Assembly: GCA_029964075.1 (NCBI GenBank)
Contig: CM057141.1
Span: forward strand, 1,984,001 to 2,048,000
Length of the DNA stretch: 64,000 bases
Direction of reading: 5' to 3'
Origin: Patiria pectinifera
Taxonomy: Eukaryota > Echinodermata > Asteroidea > Valvatida > Asterinidae
In this document: piece after piece, positions 54,901 through 64,000 of the stretch
Layout: every line of letters begins with the position of its first letter
How positions within the stretch are numbered: position 1 is the stretch's first letter
Position numbers and translations under genes: made by a program
Notes under the pieces: model-generated
What the model was told of the DNA's origin: nothing
Seen by the model: only the letters and a program-made list of their open reading frames with translations
Database searches by the model: none

Positions 54901-57900
54901 GGCCATAGAAGTCACACCTGATAAGATTCCCCTGGCGTTTTATTCTGGACTCTTCGCTTACTCGGGATGGTAAGATGTCGGTCTGGAATATTCTCTGAAG
55001 AATGTATAGTCCTCTTGAGCAAGGGGTCGGGTGACCTGGGGGGGGGGGAATCCCTGTTCACCTTAGGAGTGGTCTGTCGGTAATTTTGTTGTCACTCGGT
55101 CCCTCCTTTTAACGTTTGCCTGATTCAGTGGTGAATTGAGCTGTCGAAAAAGTGCGCCGTTGTAGTGGATTAGGCCTATGTGTTGAATGGGAGGCAAAAA
55201 TGTTGAAAGTGTTTGAGCATAAATGGAATATCAGTTTCGTTATTAAATCTATAATTTGAAATATTTGTTTTGTTTGCTAATTAAAATAATAACTATCCCT
55301 TATGCAAAAATACACTCAAATATAGCTTTAGCGTCGGCCCAACTTGGCATGGCTTTGGCTTTACCCTTTGCAAGCTGTTTTAAAGAATTTTGAAAATGGA
55401 TTGCTAGTTTGTGATGAAAACAAAATCTGGACTGATTAATTATTTATGGACAACATGAGGTACCATTTTGATGAACAACAGCTCTAACATACAACCACTT
55501 ATCAGCGACCACAATCATCAGCGACTGAAGAGATGCAAATAAGGTATCCATTGAAAGCTAATGAAATACCCGTAAGACTAAGCCACTTTGACGGTACAAT
55601 TTCCTAGCTGTTACGCATTAACCCATTGTTTTCGGATTACCTGGGTTTTTTTTAATACACCCTGTAAAATTCCATGTGCGCTTGATTCAAAATGATGATT
55701 TTCAAAAATAATAGTAGCAGACAAAGTATGTAGACAAAGGCCTGGCTCCTTGGGATTCCGGTGGTCTTCTTTCAATGACTATTCAAAATTCAACATTGCT
55801 TTACTCCTGCAGTAGATTATCTGTTAATAGAAAGTTGACATTTTCATTGCTTTCTTTTTTCACAGGCAATTTTTGCCCAGTTTTACAGAAGAAATCATCA
55901 ACCCTGCCAGGTGAGTTGACGAAGGATCCGTGAAATATGTTCTATTTAGTCAGTTTTTACAGAAGAAAAGTTTTGTTCACAAATCGAATGGTGCCATTAT
56001 TGCAATCTGATGTGATGGTAAAGGAGTCATCTCATTCAAAACTCGTGATAAGTTACATGAAACGTTCATCTGCAACATGCGCATTGCATCGGGTATTACT
56101 TTTAGGGTTCTGAAAAACTTCCCAAGAATCTCTCCGCCAATAAGATACCAGTGTTTGAACGAGGTCGATAACTTGAATTCAATGCAGGAAGATTCACGAC
56201 AATTTGTTTTTGAATCCTGCAAGGAATATTCGATGCAATGGCCTGCTTGCAAATACACCTGTCCGCAACCCATCCGCGATTTAAGTTAACTAACTCCAGA
56301 ATTGAAATAAAAACATCACCGCTTACTGATATCGTTTTCTTTCTTTCCATTCCATTCTTGTATGGGAGAGGTGGAGTCGGGTCGGGGGCAGCCACCCTGT
56401 CGTTATACCTCCGATTGTCTAGATCAAGAAAATAGCATAGACGTACTAACAAATAGTTTCCAATACGAAAAGAGACAGATGGCACATTTTCAGCATTTAT
56501 TTGATCAGAGTGAAATCCTGACGTGGCAGTTAATCCCGGTGGAAGTTAAATGACAGCGCATGCATGTACCACGCCGCAAAGCGCCCACCTCGGTTTCTAA
56601 ACTTAAATGTGCGTCAAAGAAAGGAGTACATATATATTTTTTAAATTGTACTAAAACTATTCCTTTTTCCTTGGCAGAAATATTCCCCTGGGCATTGTCA
56701 TATCGATGGTCATCATTACCGCCGTCTACATCATGGCCAATCTATCGTACTTCGTGGTTCTTTCCCCGGTTGAGTTGTTGGCGTCAGATGCAGTGGCATT
56801 GGTAACTTATTCATTTAATATATACTGGAAAATGTTTTTAATCACTGGTTTTCATGATGATATATGCAGATTTTAACGGAGTTACCTGGTTACACTCTTA
56901 ATAGTCTTGTTTATGATAACATTTACCTACGTACATCCAGCAAACTATAGGGGGGACAATGTCTATGGCACGGTGTCGCTGCCATCCCTGCTACCCCACC
57001 CTACGTGTACCCTTCATCAAACCAGAATAGGGGCCACCAACAGCAGTTCACACAACAGCACTGTAGAATTCTATCATACCAGCACAGGTTTTTTTCCAAG
57101 TGTCATCTACATCTTGAATGCCCTACCAGCCACCGTGGTTACAGCTCAGTCACTTGAGATTTTCCGGACCAGCTTGAAACCTCCCACCCTCCGCTAGTTA
57201 TGCCACAAGGGCATCGTTTTTACTTGCACCGAGTCCTTAATTAGTTTACTGCACTCTTCGTTAATTATTTGTTCCCGTGACCGAGCACTTTTGCACCCAA
57301 GTACGACAATACTCCACCATGGAGGGATGTACTCACTGGAAGAAGAAGATGGCTATGTGTATTGCAAGCATGTGCTTTAAATGTTGGCGACAGGCAGAGC
57401 TAGAAACAAGATAGCTCGACGCGGCCTATCAAATTTATGATTTTGCTATGGCGGAGTCCATTGCACAATTTTACTGGACAACCAAAGCAGACTCAACCTC
57501 CGTGAAGCGTTTGTTTACTTCGGTCACTGCCTACTGTCATTGAAATCTTGTCACTATTTTTTTTTTCACTGCTTCATTCTTTTAGACGTTTGGTGAGCGT
57601 GTACTTGGTCCCTGGTCAGTCATTATCTCAGTCGCCGTCGCTTTTTCCTGCATCGGATCTCTAAATGGGGCACTCTTCTCATTTGCAAGGTAAGCAATAA
57701 CAATGCCAATCTCTCTACGCGATCTTAAGAGATTTCTTTGATTTCATCAACACACCAAAATCATTCCTACGTACTGCACGTATAGGCCTACATAAAACTT
57801 TTTTGTATCAGTCTAATCGAAAAATTGTCAATAGACTACGACGCTGTGAATCGTTTTGTTGTGTGAATAAATCATTATAATTAATGGGAGCTGGTTATTC

Positions 57901-60286
57901 GAAGCACATTATTTTAGGAAAAGTGAGAAATGATGATTTAACTTGAATTTTCTTTTTCCATCTTTTTGTTTGGAAGGATTCTGATGGTGTCGTCGCGAGA
58001 GGGCCTCATGCCCCAGGTTCTTGGTATGATCCACGTGCACAACAAGACGCCGCTCCCTGCTGCCATTGCTTCCGTATGGATAATGTTTACCTTAAGTGTT
58101 TTTTTTTTAATTTGCCGGACCAAGAGGGCGAGCCTAGTGTCCTGTTTGTATCTGACTGACTCACCGACTGACTGACTCACCGACTGTCAACTGTGACTTA
58201 GACTGGTTACCTATCTCATTGACTGTCTAAGTGTGACTTACAAGCTGGCCTGGGAATAGCTTTGTACGGGGCTTACCTATTCGTGTATGTGATGTACGTG
58301 GTGTTAAAAAAAACCGAACCTCAAAGCGTCCTCGTTTTTACAACTTAATTAAAATATTAGATCGCAAATATTTGTACATATGTGGAGAGAAAAGAGCATT
58401 AGCTTTGCAGCAACGAAATTCTCTTTCCAATTAGATAAATATTTATTGAGTTATGACCAATTCAACATAAGTGCCGATTTTTTCAGTCTGTCCACCGGTT
58501 CAATTGTCATTTGTTATGAATGTAAGAGATTTGGGTCGAGGGTAGTTTTTTTATGTTTAAATCTTTCTTTGTTCATTTTGTCCGTTCTATGCTTTATTTT
58601 TTTTTGGCTTGGGGTGTAGATTTACCTTTGCTTTCTCGTTCCCTCGGCAGTTTCCGATTGTGATCGCCATGCTGATGGCTCCGGACATTAACACTCTGAT
58701 CAACTACCTGAGCTTCACCCGTTGGCTGTTCATTTCCATAGCTGTAGCGGTGATCCCTTACTTCCGGTGGAAGCACCCGGATTGGCCCAGACCATTCAAG
58801 GTAGGTCAAGGGTCATCAGGGATTCACGGCAGAGATCTGGCCAACGTTTTCAAAACACCTGTGTGTAATTTGAACAAATCTTACAGTAAAAAAGTAGTGA
58901 TGGCATCGTCATTTGTTTATGTGTGGTATGGTACTAATGCGTATGGTTAAAAAGAAGAAGAAAGAATCATACTGTTTCAGTGTGGTCAGAGTGCAGTTGC
59001 CAGATGAAGACAATAAAATGAAAGTGTTGAGCAAATAACAATTTCTTTATCACTAGCATTATACCAATGAGAAACATACGTGGATGTGATTGTTTAACCC
59101 CCAAATGACACCATAAACACTGGCGGATGCAGAACCATACTTGGGGGGGGGGGGGAGGCTGAAACTTATCCCCCTCCCCCTTTCCATCCTTTCTATGTAA
59201 TATTGAACGAATCCTAAAAGGCAAAGTGAAAGAATACTATCGACTTAAAAACCATGTCTTCACCCCTCTGCTGGTTCAATTATTATCAAAAAATAACTTG
59301 ACACTTGTTTCGGGGTCCATGGCCGCTGTTGCCTCCCGGGTAAACCAGTGCACCAGAATTCCGATATTCAACTCACTAGGTACATGTATATCCGACTTGG
59401 ATGATATTTATCTTGTGAAGATGAAGAAGGGATGATCTTTGACACATTTTAGCTAATATATTTGACAAGCCTTTTTAAACCAGAGCATTTTATACCTTGG
59501 CTTCGGGCAGGTTCCGATCATATTGCCGATCATCTTCATCATCTGTTGCTTGTTTGTGGTGGTCGTCTCCATTTATTCGTCCCCGTTGGATTGTGGCATC
59601 GGAGCAGCCATCACCGTAACAGGGATCCCAGTCTATCTCCTCTTCGTCTGGTGGGACAACCAACCCGCCTGGTTTACCAATGCAGTTGGTAAGATAGTTT
59701 GGCCTACGGTTGCTTGCGGACACAGTATTTTTCATAAAAGTACGCCTCACACTTTGAGTGCCTGTGAGCAAGAAAAGCCTAGTTTACAGCAACAGTGGCG
59801 TAACGGGGTGGGGTGGGGGGGGGGGCTGGGGTCGTAGAGTGGCAGGTTGCAACGGGCTTCAGATTTTAAAATCGAAGTGGGATACTGATTGAAGCAAAAT
59901 CGGGACGGCGTAATCAGCCTGTCAGATCATGGAGCTCCATGGTCAGATAAAGAGTGTATGCATCGGCAAATTTGCAGGGATGAAGAGCGCCACCTATTTG
60001 TAAAGCTGACTTACGCCCCCCCTCCCCCACCCTCCTATTAAAAGCTACGCCACTATAGTTCCGAGCTTTTTAGATTCAGAAGCCTCACGAGAAATGTCCT
60101 CTGTTCTACTTTTTGTTTTGTTTTAAGATACATTTCGCCACAAACTCCTCAACCAGTCATTCAAGAGGGTTAATTTATGTTCAGAATTGAAGGTGTCAAG
60201 CTTGTTTGTTTGGTTCTACAGATGCAGTGACGTGCTTCCTCCAGCGATATCTCCTGATAGTGCCCGAACATAAGAAGACAAACTGA
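51970..60286 (+). CDS. SLC7 light-chain amino-acid transporter, xCT/SLC7A11-like
   Basis: Twelve-helix exchanger of the SLC7 (LeuT-fold APC) family that pairs with an SLC3 heavy chain at the plasma membrane. Ten exons in phase: 51970-52495, 54167-54292, 54867-54969, 55866-55910, 56678-56801, 57586-57689, 57977-58073, 58651-58800, 59511-59688 and 60222-60286 (1518 nt, 505 aa; human xCT 501). Motifs: GTVIGSGIF at 57-65 (substrate-binding TM1 turn), CYAELGT, YILDSFGAVPAFLRIW, Cys160 at the place of the heavy-chain disulphide, FAYSGW and RWKHPDWPRPFK. Arg137 aligns with an Arg of the xCT substrate site. Segments ISPKGVLQNTGSVG and the VPEHKK-type tail favour xCT, hence cystine/glutamate exchange, but substrate is inferred; b(0,+)AT-like exchange is not excluded. 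A tandem paralogue follows at 62710. Confidence 0.92.
52496..54166 (+). other. SLC7 gene 1, intron 1
   Basis: It contains two hAT-like repeat pieces: CAGTAGTGGATCTAGAGGG followed by a G run near 52949-52988, and 53526-53660, which starts GGGCGGATCCAGGAATTTTT, has 13 G and matches 40285-40436 in inverse. A small inverted GGGGTACC/GGTACCCC cluster is at 53701-53770. No exon seen. Confidence 0.55.
54492..54800 (+). repeat. GGTTT/GGTTGG-rich satellite in intron 2 of SLC7 gene 1
   Basis: About 300 bp of irregular G/T-rich repeats (GGTTTGGTT, GGGTTGGGTT, GGTTCGGTTC) on the coding strand, starting 200 bp after exon 2. The same kind of tract fills the same intron of the second SLC7 gene (63655-64000). 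Confidence 0.9.
54970..55865 (+). other. SLC7 gene 1, intron 3
   Basis: Nothing recognised apart from an 11-base G run at 55038-55048. The flanking exons join in phase 2 to encode Trp across the junction. Confidence 0.55.
57020..57360 (+). mobile_element. LINE 3' end relic in SLC7 intron 5
   Basis: The plus strand encodes HQTRIGATNSSSHNS, then FFPSVIYILNALPATVVTA and QSLEIFRTSL, which is the hallmark tail of non-LTR retrotransposon reverse transcriptases (SFFP..I..WN.LP..VV...S...F). The stop follows at 57195-57197. About 150 bp of 3' UTR with GATGTACTCACTGGAAGAAG and AAGATGG ends the copy. It is truncated at its 5' end. Confidence 0.7.
58130..58245 (+). repeat. GACTGACT-rich simple repeat
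   Basis: TGACTGACTCACCGACTGAC and related words in intron 7 of SLC7 gene 1, extending as degenerate GACT repeats toward 58245. Confidence 0.7.
59793..60055. mobile_element. hAT-like MITE with G-rich interior
   Basis: Left end CAGTGGCGTAACGGGG with an 11-base G run. The right end is C-rich, with AGCTACGCCACTATAG. The inverted tips agree over about ten bases. It lies in the last intron of SLC7 gene 1. The target duplication is not clear. Confidence 0.6.
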
Positions 60287-60703
60287 TACCTCGCGTGATC
60301 TCGCGCGACTCTCGGCCCGTGCATGTCACTTACCAATCTTACGCCTGTGCTTGGAGAACATCTTAGAACTACCGTTATTTAGTCTCTCTGTTTCCGTTTG
60401 CTGTTCGTTATATTTTTGCTTTGGTACCGGTGTGAACAAAAAGTTACCAGTCCATGGCCATTCCTTCATTTTGTCTCACATGTTACCTCTCATATTTACT
60501 CTGTAAATAATTCCCTGTAAATATCACTATGTGGCAACATTTTATGGTGTCAATTTTCCTGGATGCTCATCAGCCAGTTTAACCTTCCCATTGTTGTATT
60601 CAATGTTCAGGGAAAAGCCATCTTAGTCTTGTGGTCTGTACATGTCATTCAGAAGATGCGCTTATAACTTTATTTGTGTTTTGATGGGGGTAAGGCCCCA
60701 ATG

Positions 60704-61217
60704 TACAGGGTGAGTAAAATAGAAAACGAAGCCCAAATATCGGGACCATATTTTTTTAGTGAAGTTCTTCATGTAGCACTAGTTCTTGATGTAGGATATG
60801 AAAGCCTTATTAATAAGCTTTATTTTAGAACAAGAATCATTCAAATCACCCGAATGTACTTTTCAAGTTACGGAATTTTAAACACAACCACCGTTTTAAA
60901 TTCTGTCCACGGATCACAAAAAAGTATGCGTTCTTTCAGCAAAACGGTAAGAATTCACACACGTCCCTATGTGAATTGTTTTCGAATTGCTGAAAGAACA
61001 AAACCTTTTTGTGATCCATGGACAGAAATTTTAAACGGTGGCTGTGTTTAAAATTCCGTAAACTTGAAAAGTAAATGAGGATTTGAATGATTCTTGTACT
61101 AAAATAAAGCTTGTGAATTGGGCTTTCATGTCCTAGATTTTAAAAGTGATATACATGCAGAACCTAACTAAAAAATGGTCCCGACATTTGGGTTTCGTTT
61201 TTATTACTCACCCTGTA
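60704..61217. mobile_element. Long-hairpin MITE, CAGGGTGAGTAAA family, copy 2
   Basis: Flanked by TA on both sides (60704-60705 and 61216-61217), with ends CAGGGTGAGTAAAATAGAAA and TTTTTATTACTCACCCTG. It is a fold-back over its whole length with the same interior as 5689-6190 (CAAGTTACGGAATTTTAAAC, TGCTGAAAGAAC). It is 420 bp past the SLC7 gene 1 stop and contains AATAAA at 61103-61108, so it may supply the poly(A) signal if the 3' UTR reaches it. Confidence 0.88.
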
Positions 61218-61983
61218 TTGCGATAGTAGTATATTAATACTCCATATATCTTTACCCAAAAAAAAATCAACCTTTCCCAATTTCGAGAAAGTATTTTTTC
61301 ATCCCATCCTTTTTGGAAAAAGGGAAAATACGTTTGTGGCCTGTTTTTAACTCACTTAATTCCTGTCGAAATTTGGTCGGTCATACATGTAAAACACACG
61401 TTCCTGTGCATCTATCTCATCTATTTAGATTAAATTACAGTTTTTGTTCAGTAAGGCATTGTTAAGGCCAGTCCCGGACCAACTTGTCTTCAAAACCAAT
61501 TGTTTTTGGTTTCTGTTTGCTTTTTAATAATTCTCTCTTCCTCTGTAACCATTTATTAGTAAAAAACAGTATTATAAAGAGCAGTATTCTGCTTGTTCTT
61601 GACTTGCTAAGTAGGCGGTGCCAACCACTTGAACAGAGTACATTTTACGTCTTTGCAGGCTTTGATTTTATAAATATTTCTCCACATTATATTATTACCA
61701 AATTATTTTACCACAATAGAATAATCTTAATATGTTCATGTATATAATGCATATAACTGCTATAAAATTACAGAATACATTGATCTAATTTCACCGTATA
61801 TTGATTCATAAACGCCATATAGACAAATCCTCAAATAAAAAAGCGAGTATTTCTTATTTCCGTGTTCACGCTTCTTATTTGCTCGATTATTTCAGTCTCC
61901 AACCCTAGTCATGACATTTTCCCCTGGCCATCAGTTTTTGTCTATGTTAAATGAGAGGAGATGCAATAATGGTTGGTTACTAA

Positions 61984-62217
61984 CTCTCTAAATTCCAAAG
62001 AGTGAAAAGTCATTCCATTCTAGTGAAGATTCACTCCCACAGTCGGAAACTAGGGACTAGACGTTTTAGAGTGAATTTTTTTTCAATCATGAAGATCGAG
62101 TGTTCACTCAAGCTTCGACTGAAGTGGTTCATTTTTCAGACTATTTCAATCGAAAATGAGAGTGATTTTCACTCTAAAACGTCTAGTCCCTAATTTCACT
62201 CTTTGGAATTTAGAGAG
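61984..62217. mobile_element. Inverted-repeat element, CTCTCTAAATTCCAAAGAG ends
   Basis: Left end CTCTCTAAATTCCAAAGAGT; right end its reverse, CTCTTTGGAATTTAGAGAG. A second inner inverted pair, GGGACTAGACGTTTTAGAGT near 62053 and its reverse near 62168, sits between them. Total 234 bp, non-coding. Confidence 0.8.
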
Positions 62218-62709
62218 AAAATAAGCTTCACAATTTCGATCTTTTCATTCGATATTTTTCATTTTGTCCCTTGATAATTTCATGAAATATTTTCATTTGA
62301 TGTAAATACTTCATACAAGTGTCCACTGTCAAAAAGTCGATTTAAAAAGAAATGTTTTGTGGGATGAAAACGATGAAAGAACTTAAGGAGTGAGTGACCA
62401 AAGTCTTTTCTTCCCAGAAAATATTAAAAACAAATCGATTTTGTATATCGCTCCAAAGGTGCCCATATCTATATTGGTTCTTATCTTGGGGTACTTCGAT
62501 GCAAAACACACAAGGAGTGTTTTGAAGGACTGGTTGACAATAAATGGCACCATTTATACCTTGCCCATTTTATGAGTTTTAACTTGTCCTTTGCACTTAC
62601 GGTATCAATATAACGATAAGAACACTGACCTTCAACTTTATTGTTTGGAAAATTACGGTTAAAATTTCAACGTGAGTTCTGCACGGTCATATTAGTTCCG
62701 AATTCGACA
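62218..62709 (+). promoter_or_regulatory. Upstream region of SLC7 gene 2
   Basis: AT-rich DNA before the second transporter start. An in-frame upstream Met exists at 62641, but the Met at 62710 gives an N-terminus like that of gene 1 (a short polar, Ser-rich cytosolic stretch before LKRQIGL), so the lower start is preferred. Confidence 0.4.
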
Positions 62710-63590
62710 ATGGAGCGAGACGGCAAAGGAAGTTTGTGCTCTGATCTGGAGCATCACACAGGCGAGGTATCCTCGCTAACAAGCAGTCAACCCAGTAAGG
62801 ATCGGGTGGTGCTGAAACGTCAGATCGGATTGTGGGGATGCATTGCCCTAGTCGTGGGTACGGTCATCGGTTCGGGGATCTTCATCTCCCCGAAGGGAGT
62901 CCTGGAAAACACCGGCAGCGTGGGCCTGTCGCTTGTCGTCTGGGTGGCCTGCGGTGTGCTGTCCACCATCGGGGCCCTTTGCTACGCGGAGCTAGGCACC
63001 ATGATCCCTCGCTCCGGGGGCGACTTCGCCTACATCTTGGAGAGTTTCGGGCCTGTGCCGGCGTTCCTGCGAGTCTATACGTTTGTTGTCGCTTCCCGCA
63101 CGGGAACATCAGCTATCCTGATGATAACAGCGGCAACCTACTTGGCCGGGCCGTTCTTTGGGGAGTGCAACCCGCCAAGGATTGTCATACAGCTATTGGG
63201 CGCTTCTTTGTTAGGTAAACGGTCAGTCACTGTAGGTCATGCACACAATAATTACTGCAAAAACAAACATTTGATTTGAATAAGAACAAAACTGCTCTTT
63301 TTGATAACAAAAAATTGGTGGAAGATACAATTTCGAGTAATAAAAACAAATAAGCATAGCCTGTAATTTTATCAGTCACTGTATTGGCCCTAGCATTTAA
63401 CATTGTCAGGTGAAAAAGAAAGTTTTAACGAATCTGTGAATTTTGTTCATGTTTTTCTCTGCAGCTGCTATCTTTTGCTTGAATTGTGTGAGTGTCCCAT
63501 GGAGCAATCGGGTACAAATTATCTTCACCGTCGCTAAGGTCGCAGGGCTAGTCATCATCATTATCGCAGGGTTTGTCGTCATTATTCAAG
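62710..63590 (+). CDS. SLC7 light-chain transporter, tandem paralogue (5' exons only)
   Basis: Second member of the xCT-like pair, cut by the window end. Exon 1 is 62710-63214 and exon 2 is 63465-63590. Intron position and phase (phase 1 after GASLL, 126-nt exon 2) are the same as in the gene at 51970. The protein so far covers the cytosolic N-terminus and the first five helices: GTVIGSGIF, SPKGVLENTGSVG, CYAELGT, PRSGGDFAYILESFGPVPAF, Cys153 for the heavy-chain bond, then CLNCVSVPWSNRVQIIF. Substrate-site Arg (SRTGT) is kept. Exons 3-10 should lie beyond 64000. High identity with gene 1 in exon 1 indicates a fairly recent tandem duplication. Confidence 0.92.
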
Positions 63591-63654
63591 GTACAACATA
63601 AGATTAGTAAGGAAAAAACACAGGAGATTTACTCCTTTTGTTTATTTATTTGGT

Positions 63655-64000
63655 TGAGTAGGGTTGGGTTGGGTTGAATTGGTTTGTGTTGAGTTGGAGT
63701 TGAGTTGGTTTTTGCTGAGTTGGGTTGAGTTGAGTTCTGAGTTGACTTGGGTTGAGCCGAGTTGGGTTACTTTGGATTGGTTTGGTTGGGTTTGGGGTTA
63801 AGTTGGGTTGGTTTGAATTGGGTATTTGGTCGGGTTATTTTGGGCTGGTTTGGTTTGGGTCAGATTAGGTTGGGTTTGGTGGTTTGGTTTGGGATGGTTT
63901 GTGTTGGGTTTGGTTTGGGCTGGTTTGGGTAGGATTGGGTTTAGTTTGGGTTTAGTTTGAATAGGTTTGGTTTAGTTTCGTTGGGTATAGGGTAGGGCTA
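63655..64000 (+). repeat. GGTTGGGTT-rich satellite in intron 2 of SLC7 gene 2
   Basis: Irregular TTGGGTTG/GGTTTGGTT repeats on the coding strand, running off the window. They occupy the same intron and strand as 54492-54800 in gene 1. Confidence 0.9.

Noticed and set aside
60674..61051. A 125-codon open frame downstream of the SLC7 gene
   Set aside because: It runs through one arm of the CAGGGTG hairpin MITE and has no family similarity.

Overview
The window is intron-rich, AT-rich animal nuclear DNA. Genes have many short exons with GT/AG borders, and the DNA between exons is crowded with tRNA-derived SINEs, miniature inverted-repeat elements (MITEs) and relics of DNA transposons and LINEs. 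The gene set and the lineage-specific tandem GPCRs suggest a marine invertebrate deuterostome. An echinoderm, perhaps a sea star, is my best guess; this is inference and not proven by any single feature.

Layout. (1) 1-7555 (+): the 3' two thirds of BBS4, a TPR subunit of the BBSome; its first exons lie outside the window. (2) 10146-14240: a transposon with inverted arms of about 610 bp. It carries a transposase-like reading frame that is split by a second, TA-flanked transposon at 11215-12338. (3) 14927-22029 (+): a complete nine-exon purple acid phosphatase of the ACP7 type (465 aa). (4) 23095-24905: a 68-bp minisatellite. (5) 25380-26525: an inverted-repeat element holding a broken integrase gene. 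(6) 27331-35070 (-): a complete ten-exon 3-ketodihydrosphingosine reductase, KDSR (334 aa). (7) 36463-50430 (-): three intronless rhodopsin-class GPCR genes. Two lie in 4.1-kb tandem units, and there are traces of a deleted fourth gene. (8) 51970-60286 (+): a complete ten-exon SLC7 light-chain amino-acid transporter that most resembles xCT/SLC7A11 (505 aa). (9) 62710-64000 (+): the first two exons of a tandem paralogue that runs off the window.

The exon joins I give for BBS4 (from its first visible exon), ACP7, KDSR and the first SLC7 gene keep phase at every junction and end in a stop codon, so these models are firm. The genes share no pathway: cilium trafficking, secreted phosphatase, sphingolipid synthesis, chemosensory or peptide signalling, and cystine/amino-acid exchange. 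No operon-like logic is expected.

The unusual content is in the repeats and duplications: a transposon inside a transposon with an exact in-frame footprint, tandem GPCR units that look homogenised by gene conversion except at the receptor N-terminus, a GPCR ghost locus, palindrome arrays, MITEs with 9-bp target duplications beside the first KDSR exon, and G/T-rich satellite in the same intron of both SLC7 paralogues. All alignments were done by eye, so repeat borders are approximate unless target duplications are stated.
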